Assembly (NCBI GenBank): GCA_035291705.1
Contig: DATDRM010000045.1
Span: 1-5,603 of the forward strand
Length of the DNA: 5,603 bases
Direction: 5' to 3'
From: DATDRM01 sp035291705
Lineage (GTDB): Bacteria > Chloroflexota > Anaerolineae > Anaerolineales > UBA4823
The number at the start of each line of letters is the position of its first letter. Positions within the stretch are counted from its first letter, which is position 1. Made by a program: the position numbers and the translations under genes. This document shows, piece after piece, positions 1-5,094 of the stretch. Under the pieces are notes generated by a model. That model made no database searches. It was not told the DNA's origin and worked only from the letters and a program-made list of their open reading frames with translations.

Positions 1-837
1 CCAGGCCTGATCGAGCAATACCTGGCGCAAGGCGGGGTGGACTGGCCAGCTATCCCTGGCCTGGCTGAGGCTATGGCATCTACTCAGCCGACCGAGGTAC
101 CCACGCAAATAGAGGCCACACCCACAAGCGCTGCCACAACCATCCCGGCCTCACCCACACCGCTTGTGCTCAGTCCGACGCCCAATCCAGGACTGCTCAT
201 GACTGGCGACCATTCCGGCGGTCTGGGGGCTAATTTCGCCCGTGATCTGCTGGGGAATACGCTAGCGGTAATTGTCCTAGCTTTCATGATGTTTTCGGTT
301 GGAGGAGCAATATCCTACTTCTGCAGAGCTCCCAGTGCCAGCACAACCAAGGCCGTGCTCACCCGCTGGTGGGATTGGCTAATCCCCGTGCTGTGTTTGA
401 TCGGCCTGGGCGTTGCTGGATACCTGTCTTATGTTGAAACTGCCCAGGTCACAGCGGTTTGTGGACCGGTAGGCGACTGCAATGCCGTGCAACAGAGTGA
501 GTACGCGCGGCTGTTTGGCGTTCTGCCCATCGGGACATTGGGATTAGTAGGTTATGTGATGATCCTGATTGCCTGGTCAATCGGCCATTTTCGCGAAGGA
601 AGAGCGGCTGACTATGCTTCCATCTCCCTGCTGGGCATGACCGCCTTCGGGACGCTCTTCTCGTTCTATTTAACTTTCCTCGAACCGTTTGTGATTGGCG
701 CATCTTGCGCCTGGTGTCTGACCTCAGCAGTCTTGATGACGGCTCTCCTTTTGTTATCCCTATCTCCAGCCAAATATGCATTATTGAACGTCTCTCGTCG
801 GAAAAAAACGAAACTACGTGAAAAGCCCATTCATTAA
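1..837 (+). CDS. VKOR family thiol-disulfide oxidoreductase, 5' end missing
   Basis: Integral membrane enzyme expected to oxidise thiols of exported proteins and pass the electrons to quinone. The frame is open to the left edge, so the true start lies outside; a GTG at 37 is possible but unconvincing. Counting residues from that GTG, positions 15-60 are a Pro/Thr-rich linker. Hydrophobic segments lie near 71-95, 113-132, 164-183, 193-214 and 226-245. The family's catalytic residues are all visible: loop cysteines C142 and C148 (C-x5-C), S154 six residues after the second, and a CAWC pair (C224/C227) at the start of the last helix. The spacing matches that of bacterial VKOR as I recall it. Basic residues at 97-110, 186-189 and 254-262 put those loops in the cytoplasm, so the linker and cysteines face outside. 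The extra first helix then connects an exported N-terminal region, possibly a thioredoxin-like domain lost beyond the edge, to the four-helix core. Confidence 0.9.
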   Translation, partial: PGLIEQYLAQGGVDWPAIPGLAEAMASTQPTEVPTQIEATPTSAATTIPASPTPLVLSPTPNPGLLMTGDHSGGLGANFARDLLGNTLAVIVLAFMMFSVGGAISYFCRAPSASTTKAVLTRWWDWLIPVLCLIGLGVAGYLSYVETAQVTAVCGPVGDCNAVQQSEYARLFGVLPIGTLGLVGYVMILIAWSIGHFREGRAADYASISLLGMTAFGTLFSFYLTFLEPFVIGASCAWCLTSAVLMTALLLLSLSPAKYALLNVSRRKKTKLREKPIH

Positions 838-860
838 AACCAACGTAGAAACGCAGGGTA

Positions 861-891
861 TTAAAACCTTCCCCGTTGCGTGGCGTATAAT
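861..891 (+). promoter_or_regulatory. Candidate promoter of the rhodanese gene
   Basis: A perfect TATAAT -10 box lies at 886-891. The upstream partner is poor: TTAAAA at 861-866 is 19 bp away and matches the -35 consensus only weakly. A start near 898 would leave a leader of about 18 nt that includes the GGAGG ribosome site. The gap of 78 bp after the VKOR gene also suggests separate transcription, though read-through from VKOR is not excluded because I see no terminator between them. Confidence 0.45.
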
Positions 892-915
892 TAACCAGAA
901 AAACTGGAGGCGATA

Positions 916-1395
916 ATGACAAAGAAGCGGAAATCCTCGAAGTCACGCTCGAAATCTGGTCATGGTTATCGCCACAAACAAAAAGCCCGCCAGCAAAATC
1001 CTATATGGTTGTGGATCATATTAGGAACAGCCATTCTCCTCGGTGTGGGTTATTTCTTGCTCAGGTCTCAAAATGACCTTCCTTCTGAAATCCCAATCGC
1101 TCAGGCCTATGAAAAATACCAGCAAAAGGCATTCTTCCTGGATGTGCGCGATTCAGACGAATGGAATCAGATGCACATCCCAAATAGCATTCTGATCCCT
1201 CTGGATGAGTTACAAAATCGCTTAGGTGAACTACCTAGGGATAAAGATATCGTGGTAGTATGCCAATCTGGACGACGGAGCAAAGAAGGTGTAACCACCT
1301 TACAGCAGGCTGGTTTTAGCCGGGTAACCTGCATGAGCGGAGGTTTGCAAGCCTGGAAAGCGGCTGGCTACCCAGTAGAGGGCAGCCCACTGTGA
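916..1395 (+). CDS. Membrane-anchored single-domain rhodanese
   Basis: A 159-residue protein. Residues 1-27 are strongly basic and rich in Lys, Arg and Ser; 29-49 form one hydrophobic helix; 60-155 form a rhodanese domain. Family landmarks are the DVR at 76-78, HIPN at 87-90, the active-site loop starting at C116 (C-Q-S-G-R-R-S), and the GG near 142-143 that precedes the last helix (LQAWK). C116 would carry the persulfide during sulfur transfer. The basic N-terminus predicts that end is in the cytoplasm and the rhodanese domain outside. The start is well supported by GGAGG at 906-910, five bases before the ATG. The gene lies 78 bp downstream of the VKOR gene, so the two may work together in extracytoplasmic thiol or sulfur chemistry, but no substrate can be read from the sequence. 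The intact active-site cysteine argues against a purely structural rhodanese. Confidence 0.9.
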   Translation: MTKKRKSSKSRSKSGHGYRHKQKARQQNPIWLWIILGTAILLGVGYFLLRSQNDLPSEIPIAQAYEKYQQKAFFLDVRDSDEWNQMHIPNSILIPLDELQNRLGELPRDKDIVVVCQSGRRSKEGVTTLQQAGFSRVTCMSGGLQAWKAAGYPVEGSPL

Positions 1396-1414
1396 AGTAA
1401 TCCCAATGCCTCTT

Positions 1415-1783
1415 TTACCCCCCTGTCACCATCGACCGCAACACCAACCCTACCATGATCAGGAGCGCTACAGCGTACAGCAACATCTCCGGGCGTTCCT
1501 GCCTGCCTTTGGTATAGCTATACACCAACGGGATGGCCAACACGCTGACTACGCCATATAGGATATGGATAAAACCGCGCAGTGGTCGCAGCCCGCTGAT
1601 CCACAGGTACGCGCCCAAACCACCTTGAGCAATAATTAAAATCTCAGCGATCACCAACGCCCCCCAGAAGCTTGCCCCCAATCCCTGGTGGCGAAAGAAG
1701 CGCCAGAAGCCCCACATCGCCATGACCAGAAAAAATATTAAAGAAGTATTCGCCAGACGGCCGTGGATTTCTACCAGCGACAT
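1415..1783 (-). CDS. Small four-helix membrane protein, unknown function
   Basis: A 122-residue, very hydrophobic protein that I cannot assign to a named family. Predicted helices lie near 12-29, 39-60, 71-90 and 99-117, with basic residues between helices 1 and 2 (R28, R31) and between 3 and 4 (K92, R94, R97), suggesting both ends are outside. Polar residues inside or beside the helices stand out: H7, Q53 followed by GG, and H73 in an IHxLYG motif. Helix-borne histidines plus a QGGLG turn recall one half of the haem A synthase (CtaA/COX15) fold or other small haem-b membrane proteins, but that is only a resemblance. A strong ribosome site (AGGAGGG on the minus strand, plus-strand 1788-1794) sits four bases before the ATG. 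The gene converges on the rhodanese gene with a 19-bp gap and diverges from the bc-complex operon, with which it may share regulation. Confidence 0.75.
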   Translation of the reverse strand: MSLVEIHGRLANTSLIFFLVMAMWGFWRFFRHQGLGASFWGALVIAEILIIAQGGLGAYLWISGLRPLRGFIHILYGVVSVLAIPLVYSYTKGRQERPEMLLYAVALLIMVGLVLRSMVTGG

Positions 1784-1812
1784 GCTGCCCTCCTGGGGGA
1801 ATATTTTCGTTC

Positions 1813-1821
1813 ATCATACCA
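1813..1821 (-). promoter_or_regulatory. Extended -10 promoter of the four-helix protein gene
   Basis: Read on the minus strand this is TGG-TATGAT, an extended -10 element (TGn plus a five-of-six match to TATAAT). No good -35 box is seen at 16-18 bp, which fits extended -10 promoters. The predicted start near 1806 gives a leader of about 23 nt ending in the AGGAGGG ribosome site. Confidence 0.45.
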
Positions 1822-1834
1822 CACCCGCTCAACG

Positions 1835-1856
1835 AGGGTGATGTCCGAATCACCCT
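1835..1856. repeat. 8-bp perfect inverted repeat, operator-like
   Basis: AGGGTGAT and ATCACCCT flank a 6-bp spacer (1843-1848). The repeat lies 13 bp upstream of the minus-strand extended -10 element, in the usual place for an activator or repressor site. As RNA it would form an 8-bp hairpin, but no gene is transcribed into it from the left and no run of T of any length follows, so a terminator is less likely. Confidence 0.4.
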
Positions 1857-1946
1857 TTCGTGAAGTGGAAATCACTCTCCCTGGTTTAATCAAGGTGGAT
1901 AGCGAAGATTCCGCTTCTTTGGTAAACTGCTGCCACGGTTAGACGT

Positions 1947-1966
1947 ATAAATCTGACCCGATTTAT
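1947..1966. repeat. 7-bp perfect inverted repeat beside the operon -35 box
   Basis: ATAAATC and GATTTAT flank a 6-bp spacer (TGACCC). The right arm ends one base before the -35 hexamer of the bc-operon promoter, the position expected of a site for an activator that touches RNA polymerase or of a repressor. The spacer length equals that of the repeat at 1835-1856, although the arm sequences differ. Confidence 0.4.
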
Positions 1967-1967
1967 C

Positions 1968-1996
1968 TTGTTATTTGATCCTCCTGGTGCTACAAT
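1968..1996 (+). promoter_or_regulatory. Sigma70-type promoter of the bc-complex operon
   Basis: TTGTTA (1968-1973, four of six to consensus) and TACAAT (1991-1996, five of six) are separated by exactly 17 bp. Transcription would start near 2003, giving a leader of about 40 nt before the Rieske start codon. This is the best promoter in the window and the only good one upstream of the four genes that follow. Confidence 0.6.
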
Positions 1997-2000
1997 ACAC

Positions 2001-2016
2001 TAAGTCTTTTGACTTA
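2001..2016. repeat. 6-bp inverted repeat at the predicted transcription start
   Basis: TAAGTC and GACTTA flank a TTTT loop. It overlaps the predicted +1 of the operon, so it could be an operator that blocks initiation or, if transcription starts at its left edge, a small hairpin at the 5' end of the messenger RNA. Six base pairs can occur by chance in AT-rich DNA. Confidence 0.3.
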
Positions 2017-2031
2017 TTGAAAATTACTGGA

Positions 2032-2039
2032 GAGAGGAG
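2032..2039 (+). promoter_or_regulatory. Ribosome site that bears on the Rieske start codon
   Basis: The purine run ends in AGGAG at 2035-2039. It is only three bases from the first ATG (2043) but nine bases from a second in-frame ATG (2049). The spacing favours initiation at 2049, which would remove two residues and leave MTTEAV as the N-terminus. Confidence 0.5.
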
Positions 2040-2042
2040 AGC

Positions 2043-2600
2043 ATGTTGATGACTACAGAGGCAGTAGTCGAGAAAAAAATAATTAACCGCCGTGAGTTCC
2101 TCAACTTCGCCTGGCTTGTCTCGATCGGATTCTTTTCAGTCACAACGGCTGGCGTGACCTTTTTGTTTTCTCTTCCCCGATTTAAAGAAGGGGAATTTGG
2201 CGGTGTGTTCACGATCGGGACAGTGGAAGAGCTACCTGAAACAAATGCCCAACCAGAGAATTTCCCCAAAGTCAAGTTTTGGCTCAGCAATACCAAGGGG
2301 GGAATCATGGCAATTTACAAGGTGTGCACCCACCTGGGCTGCCTTTACAACTGGAATGATCAAGAAAACAAATTCGCTTGCCCCTGTCACGGTTCACAAT
2401 TCCAGAAAGATGGCACCTACATAAAAGGGCCAGCGCCACGCAACTTAGACCGCTTTATCATCAGGATCGAATCCACTGCGGGTGAGCTGATCGCCGAGAC
2501 TGATCCTGAAACCGGCGCTCCTCTACCCGTGCCAACTGATCCTACCGCCATCGTTAAGGTCGATACCGGTAAAAAGGTCATTGGCGCTCGTCACGCCTGA
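2043..2600 (+). CDS. qcrA: Rieske iron-sulfur subunit of quinol:cytochrome c reductase
   Basis: Carries the [2Fe-2S] centre that takes the first electron from quinol at the Qo site and hands it to cytochrome c. In the 185-residue chain, NRREFLN at 15-21 is a twin-arginine (Tat) signal, as expected for a cofactor-loaded exported protein. Residues 22-43 are an uncleaved membrane anchor, and the soluble domain follows from about 55. Cluster motifs are CTHLGC (C95, H97, C100) and CPCHGSQF (C113, C115, H116): C95, H97, C113 and H116 are the ligands and C100-C115 the stabilising disulfide. GPAP at 129-132 is the usual proline loop. Length is normal for the bacterial family. The first ATG is annotated, but 2049 suits the ribosome site better. 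It is the first gene of the operon, 39 bp before cytochrome b. The symbol is by function; petC would be equally valid in b6f naming. Confidence 0.96.
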   Translation: MLMTTEAVVEKKIINRREFLNFAWLVSIGFFSVTTAGVTFLFSLPRFKEGEFGGVFTIGTVEELPETNAQPENFPKVKFWLSNTKGGIMAIYKVCTHLGCLYNWNDQENKFACPCHGSQFQKDGTYIKGPAPRNLDRFIIRIESTAGELIAETDPETGAPLPVPTDPTAIVKVDTGKKVIGARHA

Positions 2601-2639
2601 TTTTCCCACTCTATCCTTAATGAAAGCCAGGGGATAAAT

Positions 2640-4223
2640 ATGCTGAAATCCATCAACATTCAAGACCTGCGCCAAAAAATGGCGACGGCGATCGATAACC
2701 GTGTGCGCATCATCACTGCCGGTCTGGGCATCAATGAACTGCGCGCTGTCCTGCGCGGTGATCCGCCCACCGAAAAGCCAAATCCACGCTACAAAGTCCA
2801 CACTACCAGCTTCCTGTTTCACATCCGGCCGCGCTACTACCACAAGGGCAGCACGATCCTGAGCCATACCTTCCGGTTAGGCTTCTTCACTTTTTTCTTT
2901 TTCATGGTCGAGCTGATTACCGGGCTGGTCTTGATGGTTTATTACTCTCCGACCCCATCGGAGGCATATACTTCGATCCTGGAGATCATGAGCGATGTCC
3001 CCTTCGGGAACCTGATGCGCGACTTGCACCGCATCGGGGCCGAGGCGATGGTGATTTTTACCTTCCTGCATATGTTGCGGACTTATTTCACCGGGTCTTA
3101 TAAGAAAGAACGTTCCTTTACCTGGTTCACAGGGGTGATTTTGTTGGGAATCACACTCTTTCTTAGCTTCTTTGGCTATCTCCTGCCCTGGGATCAACTG
3201 GCCTATTGGGCGGTTACGATCGGCACCAGCATGGGAGAAGCCGCACCTCTGGTAGGCACGCAACTAAACCTGCTATTAAGGGGTGCTCCTGATATTGGCG
3301 CAGGTGGTCTGTTGCGCGCTTACCTGCTGCATGTAATCCTGTTGCCGTTAGCGGCGATCCTTGTGATCAGCATTCACTACTATAAGGTCGCGCGCGAGCA
3401 CGGTATATCGCTCCCTGCCCGCCTGGAAGAAGGGAATATAACAAAAGAGAAGGAGAAGGACACCAAGCAGCGCCTCGACCTGATCCCAGACTTGCTCTCG
3501 CATGAGGTTTACCTGACAATACTTGGTCTCTTTATTCTTTTTTTCGTCACAATCTACTTCTATCCCGGCGCTCCGCTGGAGCACATCGCCAACCCACAAC
3601 AGACTCCCCTCGACACCAAAGCCCCCTGGTATTTCTGGTGGCTGCAGGGCATGCTCAAATTGGGCGATAAAACCCTGATGGGAATAATTATCCCAACGCT
3701 GCTTGTGCTTCTACTCATCGGTGTTCCTTACATCGACCGCAATCCCAACCGATCGTTCATGAAGCGGCCGGTGGCTGTCTCCCTTGGAATCCTGGGAGTC
3801 ATGATCCTGATCGCACTAAGTTACATGGGACTTCCACAATATGGGATTGAGCCAATCGCCTCTACCCGAATAATCCAGGATATGGCTCCGGAGGAAGGCA
3901 GCGGCCCCGTCTACGAAGTTCCTTTCGATCAACTCCAACAAGGCGTTTATGTGGTTAACGCAACTCCGACCGATAACCTCTGCCCGGAAATGATTAACGG
4001 CTGTCCAGCCCTGGAGACCGTTTTTGCCGAATATTCGACCCTCGTAAACAAGTCTATCCAGGCAGGAGACTTGCCGAACGCTGAGGCAGTCTTGATCACC
4101 GAGGATTGGCAGGAGAACTTGAAAAAGGTGACCATGCGCATCGTTTGGGATGATGCAGAAACAGGCGAGACGAAAACCTATTTTCGCCACATCTATATAC
4201 ACCGCGACCGGGGTCGTGAATAA
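2640..4223 (+). CDS. qcrB: Fused cytochrome b with extra C-terminal domain
   Basis: The quinol-oxidising membrane core of the complex, 527 residues, with b6-like and subunit IV-like parts in one chain. Residues 75-255 hold four helices with the b-haem ligands H130 and H144 (helix B, 14 apart) and H231 and H246 (helix D, 15 apart; that spacing is the b6 type, mitochondrial cytochrome b having 14). GYLLPWDQ at 179-186 is the conserved Qo-side loop. Residues 285-400 hold three more helices. The PEWY motif reads APWY at 328-331, so the usual Glu is absent. No cysteine lies in helix A (R79 sits where b6 has Cys35), so a covalent c-type haem as in b6f is not expected. Seven helices put the C-terminus outside. 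Residues 404-527 form an added extracytoplasmic domain of unknown function holding the protein's only cysteines, C448 and C455. AGGGG at 2629-2633, six bases before the ATG, supports the start. The symbol is by function. Confidence 0.95.
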   Translation: MLKSINIQDLRQKMATAIDNRVRIITAGLGINELRAVLRGDPPTEKPNPRYKVHTTSFLFHIRPRYYHKGSTILSHTFRLGFFTFFFFMVELITGLVLMVYYSPTPSEAYTSILEIMSDVPFGNLMRDLHRIGAEAMVIFTFLHMLRTYFTGSYKKERSFTWFTGVILLGITLFLSFFGYLLPWDQLAYWAVTIGTSMGEAAPLVGTQLNLLLRGAPDIGAGGLLRAYLLHVILLPLAAILVISIHYYKVAREHGISLPARLEEGNITKEKEKDTKQRLDLIPDLLSHEVYLTILGLFILFFVTIYFYPGAPLEHIANPQQTPLDTKAPWYFWWLQGMLKLGDKTLMGIIIPTLLVLLLIGVPYIDRNPNRSFMKRPVAVSLGILGVMILIALSYMGLPQYGIEPIASTRIIQDMAPEEGSGPVYEVPFDQLQQGVYVVNATPTDNLCPEMINGCPALETVFAEYSTLVNKSIQAGDLPNAEAVLITEDWQENLKKVTMRIVWDDAETGETKTYFRHIYIHRDRGRE

Positions 4224-4235
4224 CGCCACGCCGAT

Positions 4236-4245
4236 AGGAGGGTGA
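4236..4245 (+). promoter_or_regulatory. Strong ribosome site with long spacing before the dihaem cytochrome
   Basis: AGGAGGGTGA is an almost complete complement of the 16S rRNA tail, but it ends nine bases before the ATG (13 from the AGGAGG core). The GTG inside it (4242) is in another frame and no closer start exists in the right frame, so 4255 is retained. Confidence 0.6.
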
Positions 4246-4254
4246 ACCAACACC

Positions 4255-5064
4255 ATGTCCCGCTTTAATTTCGAGATCTTTCTTGGCACAATCCTGGTCG
4301 TGCTCACCTCAGTGATCATGATCATCTATGGGCTGAATGAGGAAGGCCGGATGGCCAGAGCGGCCGAAGAGCATCAAGCGCAAGCTATTGAGGTAGGAGC
4401 CAGCCTATTCGAGAACAACTGTAGTGGCTGTCATGGGTCGAAAGGGGAGGGTATTCCAGGCTTGTGCCCCCCCCTGAACGACCGCAACTTCTTCACAAAC
4501 CGGTTAAAAGAGGTAGGTTGGTCCGGCAGCTTAGAGGACTATGTTGTCGCCACCGTTTCGAGCGGACGCCTCACTTCTTCTCGTCCAGACCAGTTTGCCG
4601 GCCAGGGGGTACCCTCAATGCCAGCCTGGTCTGAAGCTTACGGAGGCCCTATGCGCGCCGATCAAATCCGTGACCTGGCCAAATTCATCTTAAACTGGGA
4701 GGCCACCGCTCTGGAGCAGGTCGTGTTGGAAGCATTACCAACCCCTACCCCAAGCGCTGAGGAGTTGGCAGACCCAGTCGCACGCGGCCGGCAGGTTTAC
4801 CTGGAGCGTGGCTGTGGTGGTTGCCATACGATTGAAGGCTTGAGCACCGGTATCGTCGGACCGAATTTAACTCAAGCTGGTACGCAGGCTGCCACGCGCA
4901 TACCTGGAAAATCTGCACAGGACTATCTTCGCGAATCGGTTCTGGACCCAAGCGCCTTTGTCGTGGAAGGATTTCCTGACAACGTCATGCCGAAGAATTT
5001 CGGTACTTTGCTCAGCCAGGAGAATTTGGACGATTTAATCGCCTTCCTATCTGCCCAAAAGTAG
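4255..5064 (+). CDS. Membrane-anchored dihaem cytochrome c
   Basis: A 269-residue electron carrier, likely the cytochrome c subunit of this complex (the role of cytochrome c1 or f) or its direct acceptor. Residues 8-25 form an uncleaved N-terminal anchor; the rest should be outside. Domain 1 (about 43-150) binds haem through CSGCH (C56, C59, H60) with M122 in SMPAW as probable sixth ligand. A Pro/Thr linker (162-166) leads to domain 2 (about 172-269), with CGGCH (C187, C190, H191) and M245 in VMPKNF as probable ligand. Domain 2 resembles the monohaem domains often found with terminal oxidases. An extra cysteine, C71, lies just after the first haem motif and has no obvious partner. Domain 1 is similar to the first domain of the next gene, suggesting duplication. 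The gene starts 31 bp after cytochrome b, in the same operon. Confidence 0.93.
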   Translation: MSRFNFEIFLGTILVVLTSVIMIIYGLNEEGRMARAAEEHQAQAIEVGASLFENNCSGCHGSKGEGIPGLCPPLNDRNFFTNRLKEVGWSGSLEDYVVATVSSGRLTSSRPDQFAGQGVPSMPAWSEAYGGPMRADQIRDLAKFILNWEATALEQVVLEALPTPTPSAEELADPVARGRQVYLERGCGGCHTIEGLSTGIVGPNLTQAGTQAATRIPGKSAQDYLRESVLDPSAFVVEGFPDNVMPKNFGTLLSQENLDDLIAFLSAQK

Positions 5065-5094
5065 GCCGGCGGAGCACGAAGAGGAAACAAAACC

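Noticed and set aside
851..881. Possible hairpin (ACGCA pairing with TGCGT) before the rhodanese gene
   Set aside because: Only five base pairs with a 21-base loop, and it is not followed by a T run, so it is neither a convincing terminator nor an operator.
449..946. Open frame of 165 codons on the minus strand
   Set aside because: It lies opposite the VKOR gene and the start of the rhodanese gene, its translation is rich in Arg and Ser with no recognisable domain, and both plus-strand genes have clear family motifs.
1396..1414. Terminator between the convergent rhodanese and four-helix genes
   Set aside because: The gap is only 19 bp and I find no GC-rich stem followed by a T run on either strand there.
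1946..1951. TATAAA as an alternative -10 box upstream of the Rieske gene
   Set aside because: No -35 box at a suitable distance; the nearest candidate (1919-1924) is 21 bp away, while the promoter at 1968-1996 has ideal spacing.
2197..2424. Plus-strand open frame of 75 codons inside the Rieske gene
   Set aside because: It is a second frame across the Rieske cluster motifs, with no ribosome site or homology visible.
2877..3263. Open frame of 128 codons on the minus strand
   Set aside because: Antisense to the most conserved part of cytochrome b; the composition is that of a reverse-complement shadow.
3816..4325. Open frame of 169 codons on the minus strand
   Set aside because: It is antisense to the cytochrome b tail and the dihaem cytochrome start. 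No ribosome site or family signature is seen; its length follows from the codon bias of the real genes.
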